Source: Haloglomus litoreum
GTDB lineage: Archaea > Halobacteriota > Halobacteria > Halobacteriales > Haloarculaceae
Direction: 5' to 3'
Assembly (NCBI RefSeq): GCF_029338515.1
Contig: NZ_CP119988.1
Coordinates: 2,356,001-2,420,000, forward strand
Length of the DNA stretch: 64,000 bases
Each line of letters begins with the position of its first letter. Position 1 is the first letter of the stretch. Of the stretch, positions 53,935-62,936 are shown piece after piece. Made by a program: the position numbers and the translations under genes. The notes under the pieces are model-generated. The model was not told the DNA's origin. It worked only from the letters and a program-made list of their open reading frames with translations, and searched no databases.

Positions 53935-55452
53935 GTGAACTTTGCTCATCACGTTCGGCAAGCGGCCAGGGACCGGCCCGGGCGGACGGCCCTGACGGAC
54001 CCCGGGCGGTCGGTCACCTTCGCGGAACTGGACGCAGAGACGGACGCGTTCGCCAACGCGCTGGCCGAGTTGGGCGTCGACCCGGGCGACCGTGTCGCGC
54101 TCTACCTGCCGAACAGCATCTCGTTCGTGGCCGCCTACTTCGGCACGATGAAGCGCGGCGCCATCCCGTTCCCTATCAACCTCAGGTTCGAGGGCGAGGA
54201 GATCAGCTACGTGCTGGAGGACGGTGGCGCCCGCGTGGTCGTGACCGCCGGGCCGTTCGAGGACGCCATCGCGGACCTGGACGCCGGTTCCGTCGAGGAA
54301 CTGGTCGTCGCGGGCGGTGACCGGGGCCGCGACTACGCGTCGCTCGTCGAGCAGCACGCGGGGCATCACGAGGTCCACCCGCGGAAGGAGGCCGAACTGG
54401 CCGATATCATGTACACCTCGGGGACCACCGGCCGTCCGAAGGGGGTCAGGCACACCCACCAGAACCTCTCGACCAACGCCCGGGCCATCCTCACCCGGAT
54501 GGAGTGGTCGGCGAACGACGTCGGCCTCACCGTCAATCCGTGCTTCCACGTCGCGGGGCTCCACGTCACCGTCTCCCCGTTCCTCGTCAGTGGCACCACC
54601 AACCACCTGCTGGCCGACTGGGACCCGGCGACGGCGCTCTCGACGGTCGAGGAGCACGGCGTCACGACCAGCTTCTGCATCGCGACCATCATCGTCGACC
54701 TAGTGAACTTCGAGGACGCGGCGTCGTACGACACGTCGACGCTCTCGGTGGTCGGGTGCGGCGGGTCACCGATGCCGAAAGAGCGCATATCGACGTTCGA
54801 GGAGCGCTACGATGCCACACTCGTCGAGGGGTACGGGATGACCGAGACGACGCCCGCGGCCGCGCTGAATCACCCGGGCGAGGACGCCGTGCGCAAGCCC
54901 GGGAGCATCGGCACCGTCATCGCGGACGTGGTCGACGTCCGTATCGAGGACCCGGAGAGCGGTGAGCCGGTCCAGCGCGGGGAGCTCGGCGAACTGCTCT
55001 GGCACGGTGACACCGTGACGCCGGGCTACTACAACCTCCCCGAGGAGAACGAGGCGGCGTTCGTCCAGCGGGAGGGCAAGCGCTGGCTCCGCTCGGGCGA
55101 CATCGCCCGGATGGACGAGGACGGCCACCTGTTCATCGAGGACCGTATCGACGACATGCTCATCACGGGTGGCGAGAACGTCTACCCCCGCGAGGTGGAG
55201 GACGTGCTGTACCTGCTGGACGGGGTCGCGGAGGCAGCGGTGTTCGGCACCCCGCACGAGCGACTCGGCGAGCAGGTGACGGCGGCCATCGTCCGGGACG
55301 ACGACGCGCTCGACGACGATACCGTCGAGCGTCACTGCCGGGAGCACCTGGCCGGGTTCAAGATCCCCCGCCGCATCCAGTTCGTCGACGCGATGCCACG
55401 GACGTCCACCCGGAAGATCGACAAGGTGGCGCTGCGGGAGCGGCTGGAGTGA
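53935..55452 (+). CDS. Acyl-CoA ligase (AMP-binding), second of a tandem pair
   Basis: 505 residues from GTG 53935 (VNFAHHVRQAARDRPGRTAL), chosen by alignment to the preceding paralog and the TATA spacing. YTSGTTGRPKGVRHTHQN, GYGMTETTPAA, WLRSGDIARMDEDGHL and RTSTRKIDKVALRERL mark the adenylation domain. It lies 61 bases after its paralog. The two probably differ in acyl-chain preference. An SDR gene follows 102 bases downstream. Confidence 0.92.
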   Translation: MNFAHHVRQAARDRPGRTALTDPGRSVTFAELDAETDAFANALAELGVDPGDRVALYLPNSISFVAAYFGTMKRGAIPFPINLRFEGEEISYVLEDGGARVVVTAGPFEDAIADLDAGSVEELVVAGGDRGRDYASLVEQHAGHHEVHPRKEAELADIMYTSGTTGRPKGVRHTHQNLSTNARAILTRMEWSANDVGLTVNPCFHVAGLHVTVSPFLVSGTTNHLLADWDPATALSTVEEHGVTTSFCIATIIVDLVNFEDAASYDTSTLSVVGCGGSPMPKERISTFEERYDATLVEGYGMTETTPAAALNHPGEDAVRKPGSIGTVIADVVDVRIEDPESGEPVQRGELGELLWHGDTVTPGYYNLPEENEAAFVQREGKRWLRSGDIARMDEDGHLFIEDRIDDMLITGGENVYPREVEDVLYLLDGVAEAAVFGTPHERLGEQVTAAIVRDDDALDDDTVERHCREHLAGFKIPRRIQFVDAMPRTSTRKIDKVALRERLE

Positions 55453-55554
55453 GCCACGGGCGCACGCCGGTCCCAGGCCCGGGTGACCGGGGTCAAGAAC
55501 CAGCCTGCTCTCGACAGGGGTGCTTACTTGTACCCGCCGCGGGTGTGGTACGCC

Positions 55555-56382
55555 ATGTCCGACAACAGCGCGCCGACGGACAGCTGGCCAGCCACACCCC
55601 CCTCCACCGACATCTTCGCCGACGACCTCCTCGAGGGAGAGGTCTGTCTCGTGACCGGCGGCGGGACCGGCATCGGCGAGGAGATGGCCCTCGCGTTCGC
55701 CGAGCACGGCGCCGACGTCGCCATCGCCAGCCGGGATATGGACCACCTCGAACCCGTGGCCGCGGCCATCGAGGAGAAGGGTGTGAACGCCTGCGCGACC
55801 ACCGTCGACGTCCGAGACAAGGAGAAGGTCGACGAGATGCGCGACACCGTCCTCGACGAGCTGGGCGAGATCACCGTGCTCGTCAACAACGCCGGCGCGA
55901 ACTTCGTCACCCCCTTCGAGGACCTCTCGGTCAACGGCTGGCGCGCGGTCGTCGGCACCATCCTCGACGGGACGGCCTACTGTACGATGAGCGTCGGGGA
56001 GCATATGCGCGAGAACGGCGGCGGCTCCATCATCGCGATGGGCGCGACCAACAGCGTCGACGGGGCCCCCTTCCACGCCCACTCCGGCGCGGGGAAGGCG
56101 GGTATCCACAACCTGATGCAGACCGTCGCCAGCGAGTGGGCGAAGTACGGCATCCGCGCCAACACCATCGCCCCCGGCATCATCGAGACCGAGGGGGTGT
56201 CGGAGGCGGCCGGCGGGGCGCTCCCGGCGGAACTGCTGGAGGGGATGGCCGCCGACCGCTTCGGCGTCGCGAAGGACTGCGTGCCGCTGGCCGTCTTCCT
56301 CGCGAGTCGCGCCTCCGCGTACGTGACCGGGTCGTACTACCAGGTCGACGGCGGCCACCTCGTGCGACAGTCGCCGTACTGA
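55555..56382 (+). CDS. SDR, 2,4-dienoyl-CoA reductase-like
   Basis: 275 residues. The cofactor loop is GGGTGIG (35-41), with NNAGANF after it. The usual catalytic Tyr-x3-Lys is Ser177-x3-Lys181 in FHAHSGAGKAG. This matches the dienoyl-CoA reductase (DECR) group, where the standard Tyr is replaced. NADPH-dependent reduction of dienoyl-CoA from unsaturated fatty acids fits the adjacent ligases and dehydrogenase. The start at 55555 is preferred because a TATA-like gcttact lies about 30 bases upstream. Confidence 0.85.
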   Translation: MSDNSAPTDSWPATPPSTDIFADDLLEGEVCLVTGGGTGIGEEMALAFAEHGADVAIASRDMDHLEPVAAAIEEKGVNACATTVDVRDKEKVDEMRDTVLDELGEITVLVNNAGANFVTPFEDLSVNGWRAVVGTILDGTAYCTMSVGEHMRENGGGSIIAMGATNSVDGAPFHAHSGAGKAGIHNLMQTVASEWAKYGIRANTIAPGIIETEGVSEAAGGALPAELLEGMAADRFGVAKDCVPLAVFLASRASAYVTGSYYQVDGGHLVRQSPY

Positions 56383-56427
56383 CACCGGTCCGGGACGGTT
56401 TCCACCCGCGACCGACTGGGGCCGCAC

Positions 56428-56565
56428 ATGGGCCACTGCATCGCCTGCGGCGCGGAACTCGTCGAGGTCGTCGAGAGCGACACGGAGGCGAAGTTCAGCG
56501 ACGCCACCGTCTGGGAGTGCGACGAGTGCGGCGCCACCCTCGGCGTGACGGAGTACGGGGTCTGA
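56428..56565 (+). CDS. 45-residue zinc-ribbon protein
   Basis: MGHCIACGAELVEVVESD has the first CxxC pair (C4, C7), and WECDECGATLGV the second (C31, C34). It is a tiny single zinc ribbon of unknown partner. The ATG follows 45 bases after the SDR stop. It is coding by motif rather than by length. Confidence 0.6.
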   Translation: MGHCIACGAELVEVVESDTEAKFSDATVWECDECGATLGVTEYGV

Positions 56566-56623
56566 GGCCCCCCGACCGGGCGCCGGAACGCCCATGCCAC
56601 CGCCGGCCGTAGGAGCCCCCGTC

Positions 56624-57196
56624 ATGGTCAGGATGGAATCCGAGGCGGACGCCCTGGAGCGGGGCGACGCCGCCCCCGAGTTCGAACTGCCGGGGACGGA
56701 CGGCGAGACGTACACCCTCGACAGTTTCGCCGACAACGACGCCCTGTTGCTGGTGTTCACCTGCAACCACTGCCCGTACGCGAAGGCGAAGTTCGAGGCG
56801 CTGAACGGGATCGCGGCGGACTACGACGACGTCGCGGTGGTGGGCATCAATCCGAACGACGCCGCGGAGTACCCCGACGACTCCTTCGAGAAGATGCAGG
56901 AGTACGTCGACTCCGGGCAGGTCCAGTACGACGCGTACCTCCGCGACGAGAGCCAGGCGGTGGCCGCGGCGTACGGGGCCACCTGCACGCCCGACCCGTT
57001 CCTGTTCGCTCAGCACTCGGGGGAGTGGCACCTGAAGTACCACGGCCGCCTCGACGACGCGATGAGCCCCGACGACGAGCCCTCGGGCGAACCGGGCTTC
57101 GAGATGCGCGAGCTCATCGACACCGTCCTCGCGGGCGAGAGGGTGGAGACCGAGATGCGACCCTCGCGTGGCTGTTCCATCAAGTGGCGTGACTGA
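56624..57196 (+). CDS. Thioredoxin-fold (AhpC/TSA-like) protein
   Basis: 190 residues. ALERGDAAPEFELPGTDGET is the peroxiredoxin-like opening and VFTCNHCPYAKAK holds the CxxC at 47/50. A cis-Pro loop comes at GATCTPDPFLF. The Cys-Asn-His-Cys pair and the two-Cys context suggest a thiol oxidoreductase rather than a peroxidase. A C-terminal GCSIKWR carries one more Cys. Met at 56633 is an alternative start. Confidence 0.82.
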   Translation: MVRMESEADALERGDAAPEFELPGTDGETYTLDSFADNDALLLVFTCNHCPYAKAKFEALNGIAADYDDVAVVGINPNDAAEYPDDSFEKMQEYVDSGQVQYDAYLRDESQAVAAAYGATCTPDPFLFAQHSGEWHLKYHGRLDDAMSPDDEPSGEPGFEMRELIDTVLAGERVETEMRPSRGCSIKWRD

Positions 57197-57264
57197 GGGG
57201 ACCGACGGCGCCCGCCCCCCACCGAGCGGCAACCGTTTTGACCGGGGCCGTCGACGGTCGTGGT

Positions 57265-57423
57265 ATGGCCCTCACGGACTACCTCGACGAGGTGAGCCCC
57301 GGCACGGTAATCGTCGTCGCCATCGTGCTGATCGTCTTCCCGGAACCCGCGACCTCGACGCTCGGCGCGGGGCTCCTCCTGTTCGGCCTCGCGTGGCTGG
57401 CCTACGAGTGGAACCGCCCCTGA
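57265..57423 (+). CDS. Small two-helix membrane protein
   Basis: 52 residues, MALTDYLDEVSPGTVIVVAI, with two hydrophobic segments (about 12-28 and 33-48). It resembles short haloarchaeal membrane DUF proteins. It ends 4 bases before the opposite-strand MBL gene. Confidence 0.65.
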   Translation: MALTDYLDEVSPGTVIVVAIVLIVFPEPATSTLGAGLLLFGLAWLAYEWNRP

Positions 57424-57427
57424 ACGG

Positions 57428-58093
57428 TCACTTCCCACCCGCGGCGATCGCTCCGATACGCGCGCTCCCAGCAGCCACGGTGCCGCCGTGGAAGCAGTGC
57501 GTCGTCTCGATATCGAGCGCTGCGAGCCGGTCGGCCGACGTCAGCGCCGTGTCCATGTCCTCGGTGAATCCCTCGTTCGGCCCCTGCAGGCCGTCGGCGT
57601 CCGCCGTCAGCGCGTCGGCCGCGAACAGCACCCGCTCGTCGGGGAGGTAGACGGAGACGTGGCCGGGCGTGTGTCCCGGCGTCGGGACGACGCGTGCCGG
57701 CCCGCGGTCGGTGTGGAACGTGACGCCCTCATCGAACGTCACGTCGACGCGGCCGGGCGGGTAGCGCTCGCCCGGGCCGCGGGTGTCCGCACGGCCGTCC
57801 ACGGCGCGGGCCTCGTGCTCGCTCGCGAGGACGGTCACGTCGGTCGCGTCCTGCAGGGCGGCCAGTCCGCCCGCGTGGTCCCAGTCGTGGTGGGTCACCA
57901 GGACCGTCGCCAGGTCGTCGAGCGCGAAGCCCGCCTCGCCGAGGCGCTCGCGGAGCTGGTCGAGCGCTCCGTCGGGCCCGACATCCAGCAACAGGAGGCC
58001 GCGAGGCGTCTCGATGCCCGCCGGGTTGATGGTCACCTGGCCGTCGCCGTGGTCGAACGTGAGCGGGAACGTGTGGACGCCGTCGGGGAGCAT
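57428..58093 (-). CDS. MBL-fold hydrolase
   Basis: 221 residues. The metal site is THHDWDHAGGL, with VPTPGHTPGHVSVYLPDE and LFAADALTADADG supplying the further ligands; the order HxHxDH is kept as HHDWDH. Such proteins are lactonases or thioesterases. Another MBL protein occurs at 29163. The start at 58093 is the family Met (MLPDGVHTFPL). Confidence 0.86.
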   Translation of the reverse strand: MLPDGVHTFPLTFDHGDGQVTINPAGIETPRGLLLLDVGPDGALDQLRERLGEAGFALDDLATVLVTHHDWDHAGGLAALQDATDVTVLASEHEARAVDGRADTRGPGERYPPGRVDVTFDEGVTFHTDRGPARVVPTPGHTPGHVSVYLPDERVLFAADALTADADGLQGPNEGFTEDMDTALTSADRLAALDIETTHCFHGGTVAAGSARIGAIAAGGK

Positions 58094-58179
58094 ACGATGG
58101 GGTATGCGGGCGGATACCATCGTCCTTCGGGCGTGGTGGGGTCGGAACGGTTTTCCCGCGACCGGGTGAGCGAACGTGG

Positions 58180-59133
58180 GTGAGACGTCGGCTCGGCTAC
58201 GCCTCGTTCGCCCTCGCCGTGCTCGCCCTCCTCGCCGGGAGCGCCATCACCGCCCGCCAGCCCGACATCGGGAGCGTCGCGGGGACGCCGCTCTGGGTGG
58301 TCGCCAGCAAGTCGCTGCTCGCGCTGGGCATCACCTTCGGCGCGTACGGCCTGTACGCGTTCGTCCTGGGCTTTCTCACGAGGCGGACGCCGGACAAGCG
58401 CCGCCAGCACGACATCCGCAACGTCCTCCGCCTGCTGTTCCTCGCCGCGGTCCTCATCGCGGTGCTCGGGGTCATCACGGACCAGTGGGTCGGCGTGCTG
58501 TTCTCGCTGGGCGTGGTGGGCTTCGCGGTCACGTTCGCGCTCCAGCAGCCCCTGTTCTCGCTCATCGGCTGGGTCTACATCATGGTCAAGCGCCCGTACC
58601 AGGTGGGCGACCGTGTCGCCATCGAGGGGACAAAGGGCGACGTGGTCAGCGTCGACTTCCTCGTGACGACGGTCTGGGAGATCAACGGCGAGCTCGTCAC
58701 CTCGAACCAGCCCTCCGGCCGCATCGTCACCCTCCCGAACAGCGTCGTCCTCTCCTCGCACGTCTACAACTACTCCTGGGAGGGGTTCCCCTACGTCTGG
58801 AACGAGCTGCCGGTGCAGGTTGCCTACGAGACCGACCTCGACTACGCGCGCGAGCTGATGGTCGAGGAGGCCGACGACTTCCTCGGCGACGAGATGGCCG
58901 ACCACATCGCCGACTACCGGGAGCGACTCGCCGAGACGCCCGTCGAACTGGAGGTCCGAGACCGACCGGCGGTCAACATCGTCCAGAAGGAGTCCTGGGT
59001 CGAACTCCGGCTGCGCTACCTGGTCCACCCGCGCCGTGGCCAGCGGGTCCGGAACGAACTGTACCAGCGGATCCTCGAGCGGATGAACGAGGAGCCCGAG
59101 CGCGTGAAGTTCCCCGTCAGTCGGAACCGGTAG
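58180..59133 (+). CDS. MscS-type mechanosensitive channel
   Basis: 317 residues from a GTG. Three to four membrane helices span 5-125. The pore-lining stretch is LGVVGFAVTFALQQPLFSLIG, and the beta domain that follows begins RPYQVGDRVAIEGTKGDVVS with PNSVVLSSHVYNY. The C-terminal domain is alpha/beta. MscS channels release solutes under hypo-osmotic shock. The GTG is the only start before MRRRLGYASF. Confidence 0.9.
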   Translation: MRRRLGYASFALAVLALLAGSAITARQPDIGSVAGTPLWVVASKSLLALGITFGAYGLYAFVLGFLTRRTPDKRRQHDIRNVLRLLFLAAVLIAVLGVITDQWVGVLFSLGVVGFAVTFALQQPLFSLIGWVYIMVKRPYQVGDRVAIEGTKGDVVSVDFLVTTVWEINGELVTSNQPSGRIVTLPNSVVLSSHVYNYSWEGFPYVWNELPVQVAYETDLDYARELMVEEADDFLGDEMADHIADYRERLAETPVELEVRDRPAVNIVQKESWVELRLRYLVHPRRGQRVRNELYQRILERMNEEPERVKFPVSRNR

Positions 59134-59160
59134 CCGGCGCATGGTTCCAGAGCCCGTGAC

Positions 59161-61062
59161 TCAATCGTCGCCGGAGCGACCGTCCCCGTCGTCGCGGACC
59201 TGCTCGGCCACCGTGTCGGCCCCGTCCACGCGCCGGCGGAGCATGCGCTCGTGTGCGACCTGCAGTTCCTCGGCGGAGAGCCCCACGTCGAGCGCCGCCA
59301 GGACCGCCTCGTCGAGGGCCTGCTGTGTCCCCGCGCCGTCGAGCAGTCGCTCGCCAGCCTCCCGGATGGCCGCCCGCTCCTCGACCGAGAACCGTGCCGG
59401 GTCCGGAATCGGGACCGAGGCCACCTCGTAGGTGAGCAACTGGAGCGCACCACCGCCCTCGTGCCGGCCCCAGAGTTCGAGCAGGACCTTGTGGAGCGTC
59501 GTGTTCAGCAGGTGTGGGACCACGTTCCCGTACTCGGTCACGTCGACACGCTGGATGGCGTTCGTCGGCGCGAACCCGCCCGCGTTCTCGACGGTGAACA
59601 CCCGTTCGTTGTAGAAGACCGGGTGCAGCACCTCGGGCGCCGGCAACTCCCCGAGGTTGAACCACGGCGTGTGCTGGGAGACGGTCCGCCCCTCGGGGAC
59701 GCCCTCGGCCTCGCCGTGCTGGATGTAGGTGAGAACCGCGTCGTGGCCGTCCTCGCGGAGCGCCGTCTTCACGGCCTCCTCCAGGTCGGTATCCGAGGTC
59801 CCGGGCCGTTCCTCGCGGACCGCCTCGACGTAGTCGTGCATGTCGAGGAGGAACTGGTCGGTGGCTTCGAGCCGCCGGGTCTCGATGTCACGGAGCGACC
59901 GGATGGCGGGCCGCAGGAACCGGCCCGGGAGGTCCCACCGGGCCACGTCGCTCCGGTCGGGCAGGAAGAACCCGTTGTTGCCGGTCTTGTGCCCGAACGA
60001 GACGTCCGCGTAGGTGTCGAGGGGGACCGTCCGGTCGCGCTCCACCAGCTCGATGAACGGCGTGGGGGCCGTCAGGTAGTACCCGAGTTTGGAGCCTCCT
60101 CGCGCCGCGAGGGTCCGTTGCGAAACGCTCACGACGCGGTGGGAGTCGTCGGCTTCCACCGCGAACGGCTGCGACCCTGGGACGGTCCGGTCCCCGTCGA
60201 CGATGCGCGCGAGCCGCCCGGGAGAGACCGGGTCGGTCAGCCGGACGAAGTCCGTCACGGTGTCGGCACGCGCGGCCGGGTCGCTGCACCGCTCCGCGAA
60301 CAGCAGGACCGTGTCCACCAGGGCGTCGAACGCGCGTGCAGAGAACCCGACGACGGCCGCCAGTCTCGTGTGGTCGTAGAGGAACCGCTGGAGGTCCTCC
60401 CCGTACCGGGTGTCGAGCCACTTCGTCGGGACCAGGAACCCGAGCCGGCCGCCCTCGCGGAGGAACTGCAGTCCGTGGGTGACGAAGTAGACGTACGCGT
60501 CCGACCGCGTCGAGAGCTTCCGGTCGCCGTCGTGGTAGGGGTGGTCGCCCTCGGGCCCGAACGCCCGGAGGTGGTCGCGGTAGTGGTCCCTGTCGGGAGC
60601 CAGCTGCTCCTGGCGGATGTACGGCGGATTGCCGACCACGGCGTCGAAGGTCCCCTCGCCGGTTCGCCCCTCGCCGGCGAACGCTCCGGGTGAGCAGTCG
60701 AAGAAGGACGCCTCCATGGTCCGGACCTGCTGTTCGTCGGGCCACTCGTCCCCGGCGGTGAGGTTGCTCACGGCCAGGGCCAGCGCGTCCCCGTCGACAT
60801 CCACGGCCACGACGTGGTCGAGGACCTCGCTCGGTGTCGCCGCCGACGCCGTCTCCGCGAGGCGGTCACGCGCCGCGACGGCGAACCGCCCGCTTCCCGC
60901 CGCCGGGTCGAGCACACGGGCCGGACCGGCCGCACGGGGCCGGATGGCCCACTCGCAGACCCCCGCCGCGATGGCCGGCGGGGTGTAGTAGGCCCCCAGC
61001 GCCGCCCGCCGGTCGTCCGAGAGGCCCGCCTCGTATCTGGCCCCGGGCGAGTCCTCCTCCAT
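59161..61062 (-). CDS. Eco57I-type N6-adenine DNA methyltransferase, apparently orphan
   Basis: 633 residues. Motif X is ALGAYYTPPAIAAG (YYTP at 25-28), motif I VLDPAAGSGRF (52-60) and motif IV VVGNPPYIRQE (NPPY 145-148). GFLVPTKWLDTRYGEDL and the target-recognition-like region VSFGHKTGNNGFFLP follow. The NPPY form marks adenine-N6 methylation. No nuclease motif is visible in the protein and no restriction endonuclease gene is beside it, so it may be an epigenetic or leftover methyltransferase. It ends 28 bases from MscS, convergently. Confidence 0.85.
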   Translation of the reverse strand: MEEDSPGARYEAGLSDDRRAALGAYYTPPAIAAGVCEWAIRPRAAGPARVLDPAAGSGRFAVAARDRLAETASAATPSEVLDHVVAVDVDGDALALAVSNLTAGDEWPDEQQVRTMEASFFDCSPGAFAGEGRTGEGTFDAVVGNPPYIRQEQLAPDRDHYRDHLRAFGPEGDHPYHDGDRKLSTRSDAYVYFVTHGLQFLREGGRLGFLVPTKWLDTRYGEDLQRFLYDHTRLAAVVGFSARAFDALVDTVLLFAERCSDPAARADTVTDFVRLTDPVSPGRLARIVDGDRTVPGSQPFAVEADDSHRVVSVSQRTLAARGGSKLGYYLTAPTPFIELVERDRTVPLDTYADVSFGHKTGNNGFFLPDRSDVARWDLPGRFLRPAIRSLRDIETRRLEATDQFLLDMHDYVEAVREERPGTSDTDLEEAVKTALREDGHDAVLTYIQHGEAEGVPEGRTVSQHTPWFNLGELPAPEVLHPVFYNERVFTVENAGGFAPTNAIQRVDVTEYGNVVPHLLNTTLHKVLLELWGRHEGGGALQLLTYEVASVPIPDPARFSVEERAAIREAGERLLDGAGTQQALDEAVLAALDVGLSAEELQVAHERMLRRRVDGADTVAEQVRDDGDGRSGDD

Positions 61063-61160
61063 GGGTGTGGCTTCGGAGCCACCGTGATAACGGTTCGTCC
61101 TCCGCGAGTGAGCGCCGTTCCGGCCATGGGTTTACGCCCCCGGCCGACCGACCGACCCCC

Positions 61161-61844
61161 ATGGACACCGAGGAGTTCCTGCCGTCGGTCACGGCCTCGT
61201 TCGCCGAGGCCGTCGGCCCGGAGGCGGACGCGGTGGTCGAGGAGATGGACGCGCGCGCCGACCGCGAGGGGTTCCCGACGGTCGGCCCCGCGGTCGGCGG
61301 CTGGCTCCGGCTGCTCGCACGGGCCGTCGACGCCGAGCGCGTCTTCGAGTTCGGCTCCGGGTACGGCTACTCGGCGTACTGGATGGCGCCGGCGCTCCCG
61401 CCGGACGGCGAACTGGTCCTGACCGAGTTCGACGAGGACGAACTGGCCGACGCCCGCGAGTACCTCGAACGGGGTGGCTACGCGGACCGGGCCGTCTTCG
61501 AGGCCGGGGACGCGCTCGCGACCGTCGAGGGCTACCGCGGCCCGTTCGACCTCGTCCTGCTGGACCACGAGAAGGAGCGCTACGCCGAGGCGTTCGAGGC
61601 CGTCCGGGAGAAGGTCCCCGTCGGGGGGGTCGTCTGTGCGGACAACGCGATGACCGCCGGACCCATCGAGTTCGACGCGCTCCGGCGACTCGTGGGCGGA
61701 GCCGAGGACGCCGACGACGTCGACACCACGGACGCGACCCGCGGCATCGCCGACTACCTGGAGACGGTCCGTGCGGACCCGGCATTCGAGACGACGCTCC
61801 TCCCGCTGGGCGAGGGGCTGTCGGTGAGTATCCGCGTCGAATGA
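61161..61844 (+). CDS. Class I SAM O-methyltransferase
   Basis: 227 residues. The SAM site is VFEFGSGYGYSAYWMA (motif I) with ELVLTEFDEDELADA as the acidic loop; LVLLDHEKERYAEAF carries the metal-binding Asp. The plan is that of catechol/caffeoyl-CoA-type O-methyltransferases. The ATG at 61161 is the first in frame. The substrate is unknown. It diverges from the DNA methyltransferase. Confidence 0.88.
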   Translation: MDTEEFLPSVTASFAEAVGPEADAVVEEMDARADREGFPTVGPAVGGWLRLLARAVDAERVFEFGSGYGYSAYWMAPALPPDGELVLTEFDEDELADAREYLERGGYADRAVFEAGDALATVEGYRGPFDLVLLDHEKERYAEAFEAVREKVPVGGVVCADNAMTAGPIEFDALRRLVGGAEDADDVDTTDATRGIADYLETVRADPAFETTLLPLGEGLSVSIRVE

Positions 61845-61994
61845 CGGCTAATCTGCATATATGTCCTGAAAATAGGGCGCAAAATCTAGAACCATATTAT
61901 AATGAGATAATCGTCGACTTTCGCGCTATTCGACACGTTACCGGAGAGCGTGGCCACTCACGGTTTCGATGCGCTCGACGAAGGAATCCCGGCT
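61845..61994. other. AT-rich convergent intergenic region
   Basis: 150 bases between the O-methyltransferase and S17e genes. The first 80 are very A+T-rich for this genome, with gcatatatg and catattataatg TATA-like tracts. A 60-codon ORF (61841-62023) overlaps it, but its codon use is unlike the neighbours and I do not call it. It may simply be a termination zone or an undetected small transcript. Confidence 0.4.
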
Positions 61995-62180
61995 TCAGGC
62001 GACGGGGCGCTTCTTCCGCGTGACGTAGCCGGCGATGCGGTTGCGGACGCCCTTGGACTCGACGTTGGTGGTCTCCGTGACGACCTCCTTGTTGTGCTCG
62101 AAGTCCTGGCCGAACGCGTCCGGGTAGCGCTCGAGCAGTCGGTTCCCGATCTTCTTGATGTAGGCGGGCTTGATGGCCAT
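61995..62180 (-). CDS. rps17e: 30S ribosomal protein S17e
   Basis: 61 residues: [39 protein letters not shown] and the basic tail VTRKKRPVA match archaeal S17e at full length. The Met at 62180 is the family start. A gtttttag element (62208-62215) lies about 31 bases upstream, which fits this start better than 62192. Confidence 0.96.
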   Translation of the reverse strand: MAIKPAYIKKIGNRLLERYPDAFGQDFEHNKEVVTETTNVESKGVRNRIAGYVTRKKRPVA

Positions 62181-62237
62181 GGTGTCCGACAACTCGTCGG
62201 TCCGTACCTAAAAACGTTCGACTCCCGCCCTGGCGTG

Positions 62238-62936
62238 TCACTCGTCGGCACGACCGTCCCCGGCGTGGGCGCTCCCCCCGGCGCGGTCGGCCTCCCAGTC
62301 GACGAGCTCCTCGAACCGGTCCCAGGCGGCTCGCTCGCGGTCGCCCGCACAGGAGTCCACCACGTCGGCGTAGTGGGCGATGCGCTCGCGGAGCGCCGCG
62401 TCGTCGAACCCGGGCACACCGAGGCGCGAGGCCGCCACGGTCGCCTCCACGACAGCCGCACGCGCGCGGTTGTGCGTCGGTACCTCGCGCGAACGGACGA
62501 CCGATTCGACCGGTCGGAGCGCCCAGTCGACCCACTCCGTCCCGTCGTCGGTCCCCGAATCGAGGCGTTCGACCCGGACGCGGGCCCAGGCCGCGGCGCG
62601 TTCGAGGACCGGGTCATCCTCCTCGCGGACGCTGCACGCCGCCTCGACGAAGTCCACGGGGTTCGTCCAGAACTGGACGTACCCGCCGCCGCGCGCCTCG
62701 AAGTTGCGGCGGGTCCGGGTGCGACCCCAGGTGCGGGCCGTGACCGTGCCGGGGGCTGCCTCCGGCGCTGCGTCGGGCGGCGAGAGCCCCAGCGCCGCGA
62801 CGTTCCAGCGGTCGTTCGGGCCGCGCGTCGTCACGACGGATTCGGTGACGCCCCGTCCCGCGAGGTCGACCGGCCAGTCGGCGCTGGGCGGGTTCTCCGC
62901 CTCCGGTGAAGGCCCGGCCACCGGGTCGTCGGTCAC
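62238..62936 (-). CDS. DUF447 family protein
   Basis: 232 residues. GVTESVVTTRGPNDRWNVAAL followed by RTWGRTRTRRNFEARGGGYV and FWTNPVDFVEAA are the split-barrel FMN-binding-like core of DUF447. The function is not established. Its ATG overlaps the CitG-like stop by four bases, so it is translated with it. A similar pairing is known from archaea that make methanopterin-type cofactors, but I cannot confirm that role here. Confidence 0.85.
   Translation of the reverse strand: MTDDPVAGPSPEAENPPSADWPVDLAGRGVTESVVTTRGPNDRWNVAALGLSPPDAAPEAAPGTVTARTWGRTRTRRNFEARGGGYVQFWTNPVDFVEAACSVREEDDPVLERAAAWARVRVERLDSGTDDGTEWVDWALRPVESVVRSREVPTHNRARAAVVEATVAASRLGVPGFDDAALRERIAHYADVVDSCAGDRERAAWDRFEELVDWEADRAGGSAHAGDGRADE

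Noticed and set aside
61841-62023. 60-codon ORF overlapping the O-methyltransferase stop by ATGA
   Set aside because: Codon use does not match the neighbours and the second half is antisense to S17e. Coding is unlikely despite the coupling.
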